Positions 35,727-42,012 of a stretch of 42,012 nt of DNA are shown piece by piece. A program made the translations under genes and the position numbers. This stretch comes from Deltaproteobacteria bacterium (GTDB lineage: Bacteria; Desulfobacterota; DSM-4660; Desulfatiglandales; HGW-15). The notes under the pieces were generated by a model. That model searched no databases and was not told where the DNA came from. It saw nothing but the letters and a program-made list of their open reading frames with translations. The number at the start of each line of letters is the position of its first letter. Positions within the stretch are counted from its first letter, which is position 1. The stretch lies in NCBI GenBank assembly GCA_019308745.1, contig JAFDHO010000014.1, positions 1 through 42,012 of the forward strand. Direction: 5' to 3'.

Positions 35727-36153
35727 CTTGGCCTTCCCATTCTTGTTCTCTCTCCTCCAAACGTACCGGGGAATCCTCCGCACGACCGGGGCCTTCAAGA
35801 AACGTGAGCCCTTCTTCAAGGTCAGTGGCTGTCAGGACACCCCCTTGTTCGAAATCCAGTTCAATGAGAGAGGCTGCTACCCCGGGCTGGATTCCCGTGA
35901 TAATGGCCTTGGCTCCAAGGAGGGAGGCCATGGAGGCCATGTCAAAGACTCGTTTGGCCAGGAAAGAATCAAGAACGGACACCCCGGAGAGATCCACGAC
36001 CAGACCCCCGAGCCTCTCATCCCTGATCTTGCGAAGGACCTTTGCCTGAATATCAGAGACGAAGGTGTCGTCCAACTCCGCCTGGAGATGTGCCACGAGA
36101 CACCCTCTGGTGACATAGACCTCTACAGAGTGTTGAGTTCCCGAATCTTTCAT
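35713..36153 (-). CDS. rsbS: RsbS-like STAS scaffold protein of the stressosome
   Basis: 146 residues. The STAS domain has the two sites phosphorylated by RsbT: a serine at S63 in LDSFLAKR (B. subtilis Ser59) and T86 in ITGIQPGVAASL. The N-terminus VEVYVTRGCLVAHLQAELDD and core LVVDLSGVSVLDS are typical. The C-terminal ~30 residues are a charged tail, partly encoded in the overlap with RsbT. It forms the icosahedral core with RsbR. Confidence 0.9.
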   Translation of the reverse strand: MKDSGTQHSVEVYVTRGCLVAHLQAELDDTFVSDIQAKVLRKIRDERLGGLVVDLSGVSVLDSFLAKRVFDMASMASLLGAKAIITGIQPGVAASLIELDFEQGGVLTATDLEEGLTFLEGPGRAEDSPVRLEEREQEWEGQDETE

Positions 36154-36194
36154 ATGGGATGCCCTTTGCAGGGTTCTTTGTACTGGAAGACCAG

Positions 36195-36602
36195 CTAGGC
36201 GGCCGTCTTCTTGGGTCTTACTTCAAGCCCGGCCCTGTCAAAGGCCAACCTGAGGGCGTCTGCTATGTCGCCAGTAGTCTCCACATCACCCAGGTCTATC
36301 CCCAGGTTGACCATGGCCTGGGCCACCTCCGGGGAAATGCCAGAAATAATGCACTCTGTTCCCATGAGCTTGGTCGCCTTGGCGATCTTGATGAGGTTGT
36401 TCGCAACCGCGGAGTCTACTGTTGGCACTCCGAGGATGTCGAGAATTATGCTCTTGGACTTGACATCTGCAATTTTGGTTAGCATGGACTCCAGGATCTC
36501 TTGACCCCGTTTTGAGTCAATGATGCCGAAGATAGGGATGAACAAGATGTTTTCCCAGATTACGTTGACCGGTGTAGCATAAGGGCCTTGTTTTTGAGCC
36601 AT
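36195..36602 (-). CDS. RsbR-like STAS protein without sensory domain
   Basis: 135 residues consisting of a single STAS domain: PVNVIWENILFIPIFGIIDSKRG at the start, ILDILGVPTVDSAVANNL with a serine (S64) at the position of RsbR Thr171, and ISGISPEVAQ with S87 at the Thr205 position. Classical RsbR proteins add an N-terminal globin-like or PAS sensor; this one does not, so its input must come from another protein. It is the first gene of the stressosome operon on the minus strand, 41 bases before RsbS. Confidence 0.88.
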   Translation of the reverse strand: MAQKQGPYATPVNVIWENILFIPIFGIIDSKRGQEILESMLTKIADVKSKSIILDILGVPTVDSAVANNLIKIAKATKLMGTECIISGISPEVAQAMVNLGIDLGDVETTGDIADALRLAFDRAGLEVRPKKTAA

Positions 36603-36929
36603 CCTCGTTCCTCCTTCCAGGCTGTTTCTTCCTCTTTTCCTCCTGGGACTTGGGCCAGAAGAAAATGAAGGGGTGTCTTTTCCCCTGATACCTGCTAATA
36701 TGCCAATTCTTCTGCTCTAGTTTAGTTTGAACATAATAAAAATCATTTTAGCCCATTTGGAAAAGGAATGCAAGAGATGATTAAGACAGCCTAATTCCGT
36801 GTCCTACTGGGAGGGGCCCCATTCGATCCCAGTGCTGCCTGCTGATACGGGTCAAAGGGATTGCAAGGGGGAGAGAGGGGAGGGGGGGCTTAGAGAGGTA
36901 AGTCAAATGAAAGTGAGGCAGGGAGAACC
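36603..36929. other. Divergent intergenic region between stressosome and MetE-like genes
   Basis: 327 bases. It must hold the promoters of the stressosome operon (minus) and the MetE-like gene (plus), but no hexamer pair close to consensus was found for either. The stretch 36716-36755 is AT-rich. GGGAG at 36919-36924 is the ribosome site of the MetE-like gene. No RNA gene or riboswitch was recognised. Confidence 0.5.
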
Positions 36930-37952
36930 ATGTCAATACCGGGGAATCTCTTGACAACGGCCATGGCTGTCATGCCCCACAGGGATGTGGACCGGGCCAT
37001 GGAATTGGCCCTTTCCTTTGATATCCCCTTTTGGCCCCAATTACCCCTGTACAGCTATCACGAGGATATGTATGTCCAGGCCTCTGAGCATTTCCCGGGC
37101 ATTGTCCTCGATATGGAAAAGAGGACCTTGCGCTTTTCCCTGGACAAATTCATGGCCGAGGTGGAGGAGACCATGGCCCACTTCGAAGAACCCGAATACT
37201 TCGATATCAGCGAAGCTTACTCGGTCGTGTACCATAAGTTCCTGGACCTGGACTTATCCGACAGGCCGGCGATTCGGGGCCAGCTCGAAGGGCCCATAAG
37301 CTTCGGTTTCAACATAGTGGACCAGGATGATCGTCCCATACTGTTCAATGATACCGTCCGACCATTCATGTTCGAGTTCATGGCTAAGAGGATCAATGTC
37401 CAGCTCGAGCGGCTCAGACAAAGGAATCCCAACGCCTTCATGTACGTGGACGAGCCCGGGCTCCAGTATCTCTTCAGCGCCATGTCAGGGTATGATAATA
37501 TCTCGGCACACAGAGATATGGAGGCATTTTTTGCCACAGTAGAGAGACCACGGGGGGTCCACTTATGCGGTAACCCTGACTGGGATTTCCTGCTGAGCCT
37601 GGACCTTGATATCCTATCCCTGGATGTATTTAGCAACGGGGAGATATTTTCCAGCTATGCTGGCAGCATCAAGAAGTTCCTGGACCGTGGGGGTGTCCTG
37701 GCGTGGGGTATCGTGCCCACGAATCTGGAGCCCTTTGAGAAGGAAGACACGGATTCCTTGGTGAAGCGATTGACAGATGTTTGGGCAAAACTGCAAGGGC
37801 ATGGCATTGACAGGGATTTTCTCCTTTCCAGGAGCCTCCTTTCTCCAGCCACCTGCTGTCTCGTAAATCCCGACGGGGAAAAGACCGTGAACAAGGCGTT
37901 CCGCATGATCCAAGAACTCTCGGAGAGACTCCGCCGGGACTTTGATCTGTAA
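36930..37952 (+). CDS. Core MetE-like (UROD/methionine synthase family) protein
   Basis: 340 residues, about the size of the C-terminal half of MetE or the archaeal core-MetE. Zinc ligands are at H211 and C213 (GVHLCGN) and C309 (SPATCCLV), matching the His-Cys-Cys of MetE. YVDEPGL (E175) matches MetE's DEPAL box. The N-terminal MetE folate domain is missing, so it cannot take a methyl group from triglutamyl-tetrahydrofolate in the usual way. Core-MetE enzymes use methylcobalamin or a corrinoid protein. The exact substrate is unknown. The ATG at 36930 has GGGAG at a spacing of four. No corrinoid-protein gene is adjacent. Confidence 0.8.
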   Translation: MSIPGNLLTTAMAVMPHRDVDRAMELALSFDIPFWPQLPLYSYHEDMYVQASEHFPGIVLDMEKRTLRFSLDKFMAEVEETMAHFEEPEYFDISEAYSVVYHKFLDLDLSDRPAIRGQLEGPISFGFNIVDQDDRPILFNDTVRPFMFEFMAKRINVQLERLRQRNPNAFMYVDEPGLQYLFSAMSGYDNISAHRDMEAFFATVERPRGVHLCGNPDWDFLLSLDLDILSLDVFSNGEIFSSYAGSIKKFLDRGGVLAWGIVPTNLEPFEKEDTDSLVKRLTDVWAKLQGHGIDRDFLLSRSLLSPATCCLVNPDGEKTVNKAFRMIQELSERLRRDFDL

Positions 37953-38079
37953 TTAGGTAAGGCGGCCTCGGCGGTCGTGAAGCGCTGACGCATGAGCCGC
38001 TTTGGTATCGGATCAATTGAGTAAGGGACCGGCTCGAGAAAAAGGGATTGCATCTGAGCTACTGAATTACAAATCAACG

Positions 38080-38199
38080 TTCCCTTATACGATCTTTCGG
38101 GGGATCCTTCCTTTCTGGGTGCCGATGCTGGTATGTATCATCGTGTTGATGATTTTCCCGCAAATCGTTCTTTTCCTGCCCAACACCATGCTGCGATGA
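38080..38199 (+). pseudogene. Fragment of a TRAP large permease C-terminus
   Basis: The open frame reads FPYTIFRGILPFWVPMLVC, a hydrophobic helix, then FPQIVLFLPNTMLR and a stop. This is the last ~40 residues of DctM proteins, which end in GILPF...FPxIVLFLPN. The preceding ~25 codons are unrelated. It is a remnant stranded between the MetE-like gene and the toxin-antitoxin region. Confidence 0.6.
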
Positions 38200-38212
38200 A
38201 TGCCACGCAGAG

Positions 38213-38235
38213 CCTCCGCTCAGCTCCGCCATTAA
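38213..38235 (+). repeat. attC-like repeat, left copy
   Basis: CCTCCGCTCAGCTCCGCCAT with ATTAAC following. It resembles the right end of the 38867-39050 structure (CCGCTCAGCTCGACCATTAT). It ends 71 bases before the antitoxin gene, so the toxin-antitoxin pair is bracketed by the two copies. Confidence 0.5.
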
Positions 38236-38258
38236 CCACAAAAAACCGATATTTTTAC

Positions 38259-38285
38259 TTGAAACAGACCCAGGTATGATATATT
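38259..38285 (+). promoter_or_regulatory. Promoter of mazEF-like genes
   Basis: TTGAAA (38259-38264) with TATATT (38280-38285) at a 15-base spacing; TATTCT at 38282 gives 17. It is followed by GGAGG (38293-38297) and the antitoxin ATG 38307. Confidence 0.45.
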
Positions 38286-38293
38286 CTCATACC
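38273..38293. promoter_or_regulatory. Operator palindrome of the toxin-antitoxin pair
   Basis: GGTATGA (38273-38279), seven bases, TCATACC (38287-38293). It is a perfect 7+7 palindrome over the -10 region and directly before the ribosome site. Ribbon-helix-helix antitoxins usually repress their own operon from such a site. Confidence 0.6.
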
Positions 38294-38306
38294 GGAGGTG
38301 ATCCAG

Positions 38307-38549
38307 ATGGCTGCTTCAAAAATTGCAATCACAATTGAAGATAACCTGTTAAAACAACTTGATTTAATGGTTAAGGCCAAAATATTTCCGAACCGGAGCA
38401 AGGCGATCCAGGAGGCCGTCGCCGATAAGCTCAAACGCCTGGAGAAAACCCGTTTGGCTGCAGAATGCGCCAAACTGGATCCGGACTTTGAACAAAATAT
38501 GGCGGAAGAAGGATTCTTGATGGAGATGGATGAATGGCCAGAATATTGA
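38307..38549 (+). CDS. Ribbon-helix-helix antitoxin (MazE-like partner)
   Basis: 80 residues from ATG 38307; GGAGG nine bases upstream selects it over the GTG at 38298. The first 45 residues form a ribbon-helix-helix: strand KIAITIEDN, helix [13 protein letters not shown], the turn FPNRSK and helix [13 protein letters not shown]. The acidic C-terminus ([23 protein letters not shown]) probably wraps and blocks the toxin. Its last 16 bases overlap the toxin gene. It neutralises the toxin and represses the operon at the upstream palindrome (inference from the class). Confidence 0.85.
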   Translation: MAASKIAITIEDNLLKQLDLMVKAKIFPNRSKAIQEAVADKLKRLEKTRLAAECAKLDPDFEQNMAEEGFLMEMDEWPEY

Positions 38550-38872
38550 GAGGGGATATTCGCTGGGCTGACCTAAATCCCGTAGTCGGCAGCGAGCAAG
38601 GCGGTTTTCGGCCCGTTGTTATTCTAAGCCATGATATTTTCAATGCCAGGTCCGGCACGGTGATCGCTGTAACCATCACAAGCCAACCGCAAACAGCGGG
38701 GTATCCCCTGACCCTTGAACTGTCAGATGCAAAACTTCCCAAAAAATCCTGGGCCAAAATCAGCCAGATACGCACTCTGTCAACCAAAAGAATCAGGAAA
38801 AAAATTGCAAGCGCTTCCGCTGAGGAGCTTGTCAGCATCATCGAAGGTCTTAATGAAATAATCGATGGCTAA
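38534..38872 (+). CDS. MazF/PemK-type endoribonuclease toxin
   Basis: 112 residues. The MazF fold is clear: [29 protein letters not shown], a [10 protein letters not shown] strand, and [15 protein letters not shown]. These contain the conserved Arg in GxRPVVILS and the QIRTLS motif. MazF toxins cut mRNA at short sequence motifs. The start overlaps the antitoxin by 16 bases, so the pair is translated in sequence. Its stop codon TAA forms part of the GGCTAAC at the start of the attC-like structure. Confidence 0.9.
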   Translation: MARILRGDIRWADLNPVVGSEQGGFRPVVILSHDIFNARSGTVIAVTITSQPQTAGYPLTLELSDAKLPKKSWAKISQIRTLSTKRIRKKIASASAEELVSIIEGLNEIIDG

Positions 38873-39050
38873 CAACGTGCTGGAAGTCGGACGAGCAAAA
38901 GGCCGAGCTGAGCCTCCGCTCAGGCGCCTTGCCAGTGCCTTACGGCGCGAATCCGCCTGAGGCGGACCGGAACGGAAATTGCTTCATCCATAGCTTGCAG
39001 CAGGCAGACAATTTCTGGCCGTCACAATTCCGCTCAGCTCGACCATTATC
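38867..39050. repeat. attC-like structured repeat, right copy
   Basis: It starts GGCTAACAACGTG at the toxin stop and ends CCGCTCAGCTCGACCATTAT. Inverted GGCCGAGCTGAGC (from 38901) pairs with GCTCAGCTCGACC (ending 39043), and TAAC near the left can pair with ATTA at the right. An inner hairpin joins CCTCCGCTCAGGCG and CGCCTGAGGCGG. The layout is like an integron attC site, but the right core has ATTA where GTTA is expected, so the site is degenerate or a different element. AGCCTCCGCTCAG recurs at 38211 and 38911. Confidence 0.5.
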
Positions 39051-39079
39051 GTGAAATATAGACTGAACTGGAAAGGAAT

Positions 39080-39805
39080 ATGACAAAGATGATCAACGAT
39101 ATAGCAAATCATATATCAGATGCAGTTTCCCATTACTGGCAGACACGCAAGGCGCAAAGAGAAAAACAGAAAAAACGGGGTGTTTCCGATGCTGGGCTGC
39201 GGAGTGCTGTGACTGGCGGTGCTCAAATGGATGGCTTTATCCGTCTTTTCACAGAAATAATTGTTGGTGCAGGAATGGACGAAGGATATGTTTATAGAAA
39301 GAAACGGCTTGAGTTACCCGGCTTTTTTCGTCCAACAAAAGAATGGGATTTGGTTGTGGTCAAAAAAGGTCATTTAGTTGCAGCAATTGAGGCAAAATCT
39401 CAAGTTGGCCCATCCTTTGGGAACAATTTCAATAATAGAACAGAAGAAGCAATGGGAAGCGCTCTTGATCTTTGGACTGCTTTCCGGGAAGGAGCCTTCA
39501 ATAGTGGGGTTCAACCTTTTCTCGGATATTTTTTTATGCTTGAAGATTGCAAGAGCTCAACTCGGCCTGTTAGAGTTAAAGAGCCTCACTTCAAAGTGTT
39601 CTCCGAATTTGTCGGAGCATTTTATATGAGAAGGTATGAGCTTTTCTGTCGTAAGCTTGTTCTCGAGCGTCACTATACCGCGGCATCATTCATTACCTCT
39701 GAAAGCGAGTCAGGCTTGAAGGGCATATATAGTGAACCAGCAAAAGATCTGTCTTTTCTAAACTTCGCGAAATCCCTTATTTCTCACGTTGGAGCATTTG
39801 TATGA
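39080..39805 (+). CDS. PaeR7I/XhoI-family type II restriction endonuclease
   Basis: 241 residues. The region LPGFFRPTKEWDLVVV...LVAAIEAKSQVGPSFGNNFNN holds the PD-(D/E)xK active site (D90, E104, K106) and is very like the PaeR7I/XhoI family, including GPSFGNNFNNR. EEAMGSALDLWTAFREGAF also matches. The family cleaves CTCGAG. The start has AAAGGAAT upstream. The stop overlaps the methyltransferase start by four bases (ATGA). It looks more AT-rich than the core genes. Exact recognition should be tested. Confidence 0.9.
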   Translation: MTKMINDIANHISDAVSHYWQTRKAQREKQKKRGVSDAGLRSAVTGGAQMDGFIRLFTEIIVGAGMDEGYVYRKKRLELPGFFRPTKEWDLVVVKKGHLVAAIEAKSQVGPSFGNNFNNRTEEAMGSALDLWTAFREGAFNSGVQPFLGYFFMLEDCKSSTRPVRVKEPHFKVFSEFVGAFYMRRYELFCRKLVLERHYTAASFITSESESGLKGIYSEPAKDLSFLNFAKSLISHVGAFV

Positions 39806-40755
39806 AAAGAAATAAACATAAGACCTACCAGCGATTAATTAATGGAGACGCAAGAGATCTCTCTTTCTTGAATGATGAATCTATTCACCTCGTTGTTACC
39901 TCACCTCCATACTGGAATCTTAAACGCTATAATGAAAATCTAAATCAGTTGGGGCACGTCAATGATTATGAATCTTTCTTGGGTGAACTCGAAAAAGTAT
40001 GGCGTGAAGTTTTTCGGGTGCTCATTCCGGGGGGGCGACTCGTTTGTGTGGTGGGCGATGTTTGTGTTTCGAGACGAAAATTCGGGCGGCACCTTGTTTT
40101 CCCTTTGCATGCAGATATATGTGTTTTATGCCGAAAAATCGGTTTTGATAACCTTAACCCGATTATTTGGCATAAAATAACAAATGCGAGTTTTGAAGTT
40201 GAAAATGGTTCTAGATTCTTAGGAAAACCATATGAGCCCAATGCAATAATAAAAAACGATATAGAATTCATTTTGATGCAGAGAAAACCAGGAGGGTATC
40301 GGAAACCAACTACAGAACAAAGAAGGTTGAGCAAAATCGACAAAAAGGATTTCAATACGTGGTTTCAACAGATATGGAATATCACAGGGGCTTCTACTCG
40401 GAACCACCCTGCTCCTTTCCCTCTTGAGCTTGCGTCACGTCTTGTTAGAATGTTTTCATTTTATGGAGACACAGTTCTCGATCCATTCTGCGGTACAGGC
40501 ACAACAATGATAGCGGCTTTAAGGTATGGAAGGAACAGCATAGGAATCGATATTGAACCTGAATATTGTCGTATGGCCGCGCGTTACTTAAAGAAAGAGA
40601 GCATCAACCTCTTTGTCAATACTGAATTGATATTCGAGAAAATGGTGACAGACAATTGTGGTCGGATGCAAGTCTGTGAAGCCCCAGTGCTTTATGAAGT
40701 TAAACCTGCCAGGAAATCTTTAGGATATGCCAGCAAGGGCATGGAGATGGATTGA
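39802..40755 (+). CDS. Modification DNA methyltransferase (TSPPYW, beta-class)
   Basis: 317 residues. Motif IV TSPPYW is at 33-38, and motif I is FCGTGTTMIAALRYGRNSIGID near residue 230, an order (IV then I) typical of beta-class methyltransferases. The S-P-P-Y motif is usual for N4-cytosine enzymes and also occurs in N6-adenine ones. It should protect the host from the adjacent endonuclease. From memory, M.PaeR7I is a longer N6-adenine enzyme of another class, so this pairing may be a partner swap. Four-base overlaps with both neighbours show a three-gene translational unit. Confidence 0.88.
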   Translation: MKRNKHKTYQRLINGDARDLSFLNDESIHLVVTSPPYWNLKRYNENLNQLGHVNDYESFLGELEKVWREVFRVLIPGGRLVCVVGDVCVSRRKFGRHLVFPLHADICVLCRKIGFDNLNPIIWHKITNASFEVENGSRFLGKPYEPNAIIKNDIEFILMQRKPGGYRKPTTEQRRLSKIDKKDFNTWFQQIWNITGASTRNHPAPFPLELASRLVRMFSFYGDTVLDPFCGTGTTMIAALRYGRNSIGIDIEPEYCRMAARYLKKESINLFVNTELIFEKMVTDNCGRMQVCEAPVLYEVKPARKSLGYASKGMEMD

Positions 40756-41015
40756 GAAAAGCTGGCGCTTTTCTCAACCACTTATGCCCGGCCTTAGGTT
40801 ACGAAATGGCAACTTACTGTAAAACCTGTCTAGGAGAGATATGTGATTTCTGTAAGTGGTATGACTTTAATGCCGATGAAGATGGCTGCTATCTTGGAAA
40901 CGGTTATTGCCGATTGTTGAAGTTTCATTGCGACCCAGATAATGGGCTTGTCAACGATGGGGACGTCCATCAACGATGGGGACGTCCATCAACGATGGGG
41001 ACGTCCATGAAATAA
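40752..41015 (+). CDS. Small Cys-rich (zinc-ribbon-like) protein with repeat-altered C-terminus
   Basis: 87 residues from a TTG (40752) overlapping the methyltransferase stop by four bases; ATG 40806 (69 residues) is the alternative. The conserved-looking part has MATYCKTCLGEICDFCKWY, then CYLGNGYCRLLKFHC, i.e. six to seven cysteines in CxxC-like spacings. After DPDNG the reading frame runs through the 19-bp tandem repeat (40952-41008), giving DGDVHQRWGRPSTMGTSMK. I infer that a repeat element replaced the original end of the gene, where the family would have a further Cys. It may be an accessory of the restriction-modification system, or the broken remains of one. I do not recognise the function. 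Confidence 0.6.
   Translation: MRKAGAFLNHLCPALGYEMATYCKTCLGEICDFCKWYDFNADEDGCYLGNGYCRLLKFHCDPDNGLVNDGDVHQRWGRPSTMGTSMK
40952..41008 (+). repeat. Three tandem 19-bp repeats (CAACGATGGGGACGTCCAT)
   Basis: Three identical head-to-tail units of CAACGATGGGGACGTCCAT at 40952-40970, 40971-40989 and 40990-41008, each containing the palindrome GGACGTCC. GGACGTCCATGAAATAACAA leads out of the last unit. The same end occurs inverted around 41348-41371. Confidence 0.85.
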
Positions 41016-41347
41016 CAACCTCAGTTTTGTAACAACTTAAGATTCAGATCTTTCAGTATCTTTTCCTATCCAAATACGGACTTGCTTGCACCGTGTTCCG
41101 CGAACCGTAACCTTTTTGCCAATGATGCTGTCATGCCGCCCAGGTCAAGTGTTCTGGGATATACTTGTCTCCCTGCACTAAGCCTGATCAAGACCTCATG
41201 CCCTTAAAAAGGGATTCATACGCAGCTGACCTCGCCTTCTCAGTCAAAAGGCGATAAGCAAGGCATATACTGACGGGGAAAACTTACCTTTTTACCACCA
41301 TACCCATCAGTCATAATAAGGGTCTCAAATAGAAGATGGCATTCTCT

Positions 41348-41371
41348 AGTTGTTAATTCATGGACGTCCCT
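41348..41371 (-). repeat. Inverted copy of the GGGACGTCCATGAA end
   Basis: Read on the minus strand it is AGGGACGTCCATGAATTAAC, matching GGGACGTCCATGAAATAAC at 40999-41017. The 340 bases between the two copies contain no gene. The pair could be the ends of a decayed miniature or REP-type element. Confidence 0.6.
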
Positions 41372-41987
41372 ATTCACTATTCACACTAATTGGGATATTT
41401 GGGTATATCCCCATTTTATCTACCTCGGGCCTTTATCCCTCTTTATTCTAATGACTTCATGATGATATCAATGCATTTTTTTATGAATTTGTGCAAGGTT
41501 GTAACTCCCAGACAAAATGATGTCTAGGAGTTCCACTGTTCAGGTGTGCAATCCATTAATCTGAAAGGTCTTGCATCTTCAAAAAGCTACTTATCTGCCA
41601 GGTAGACTAAATCTGGATTCATCTCATATGACCAGGGAAGGCCTTCATTCCTCCCCCCTCCCAATCTAGCCTGGCCGTAATAGGCGCTATCCTTGTATTT
41701 TATCTCACCACCTTCAAAGCCGCCATGAAAATACTAAAGCTCACTGCAATTCAGACACTGGGAAGCGGGGATCGGGTTATAAAGAGCAAGCCCTGGCGAT
41801 TCATAGAGGACGGGAAGGGATGACGGCCTCAAAATGAGGCAACGAACACGGTGGGGAAGGGAGGGGGTGTTCTTTGTTGGGCCAGAAGAAGGAAGAGTGT
41901 GACAGGGGTTGTAGGCGTCTCTTGTGAAAAGAGACGGAAACGGGGGGTTTTGATGGCCTATGGATGGGGTGAAAGGAGAGAGGGATC

Positions 41988-42012
41988 ATGGCCCCCGTGG
42001 GTTTTTCATGCT
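41988..42012 (+). CDS. Possible start of a gene running off the right edge
   Basis: AAAGGAGAG at 41972-41980 precedes ATG 41988, and eight codons (MAPVGFSC) remain before the window ends. There is too little to name it. Confidence 0.25.

Larger units (their letters stand above)
41016..42012. other. Gene-poor right end
   Basis: Apart from the inverted repeat end near 41348-41371 there is no convincing gene, RNA or promoter. The possible frames (for example the minus frame at 41801-41989) are short and have no motif. A plus-strand start is possible at 41988 with AAAGGAGAG upstream. Confidence 0.5.

Noticed and set aside
38867..39050. Fully functional attC site
   Set aside because: The right-hand core has ATTA in place of GTTRRRY; kept only as attC-like.
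40952..41008. CRISPR array
   Set aside because: Three direct 19-bp units abut with no spacers between them.

Overview
The window looks like a chromosomal segment of an anaerobic Desulfobacterota (deltaproteobacterial) organism. The evidence is the gene mix: a TRAP carboxylate transporter operon, an AprA/fumarate-reductase-like flavoprotein paired with a dicluster ferredoxin, a GTP-type PEP carboxykinase, a dikinase-like protein, an isolated stressosome module with a hybrid histidine kinase, and a TTTTTACGA-type intergenic palindrome of a kind I associate with this group. This taxonomic call is inference from gene content. No rRNA, tRNA or CRISPR array was seen.

Layout. Positions 1-2170: a secreted staphylococcal-nuclease-like protein cut by the window edge, a small excisionase-like HTH gene with a good sigma70-type promoter and a tiny partner, and a NamZ/DUF1343 protein. 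Positions 2212-5662: three copies of a short dispersed repeat surrounding a PpiD/SurA-like chaperone and a DUF1285-like pair. Positions 5758-10362: an apparent operon of an LsrF-like class I aldolase, a zinc MDR dehydrogenase, a class II aldolase and a YhaM-like OB-HD nuclease, followed by a terminator and a PHP phosphoesterase. Positions 11630-18413 (minus strand): a GntR-controlled catabolic operon with a DapA-family lyase, a UPF0173 metallo-hydrolase, TRAP DctP-DctQ-DctM and an SDR, with a promoter and GGTATACC operator candidate in front of the regulator. Positions 18679-18945: a dead C-terminal piece of an integron-type tyrosine recombinase.

Positions 19024-26934 form a gluconeogenic neighbourhood: a divergent GAPDH, a 1393-residue PPDK-like protein that has the ATP-grasp and phosphohistidine domains but no PEP/pyruvate barrel, and, divergently, GTP-PEPCK. 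Positions 27112-30588 hold the ferredoxin/flavoprotein pair and a four-S1-domain protein. Positions 30849-36602 are a compact RsbR-RsbS-RsbT-phosphatase stressosome operon that runs, with an ATGA overlap, into a hybrid histidine kinase whose N-terminus looks like a decayed RsbT domain, and then a response regulator. This is the best candidate for an unusual signalling system in the window.

Positions 36930-42012 begin with a core MetE-like protein and then become accessory DNA: a TRAP permease fragment, a MazEF toxin-antitoxin pair with an operator palindrome and flanking attC-like structured repeats, a PaeR7I/XhoI-like restriction enzyme with a TSPPYW-type methyltransferase, and a Cys-rich small gene whose 3' end is made of a 19-bp tandem repeat. 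The last kilobase has no convincing gene. The restriction-modification genes look visibly more AT-rich than the flanking core genes, which fits recent acquisition.
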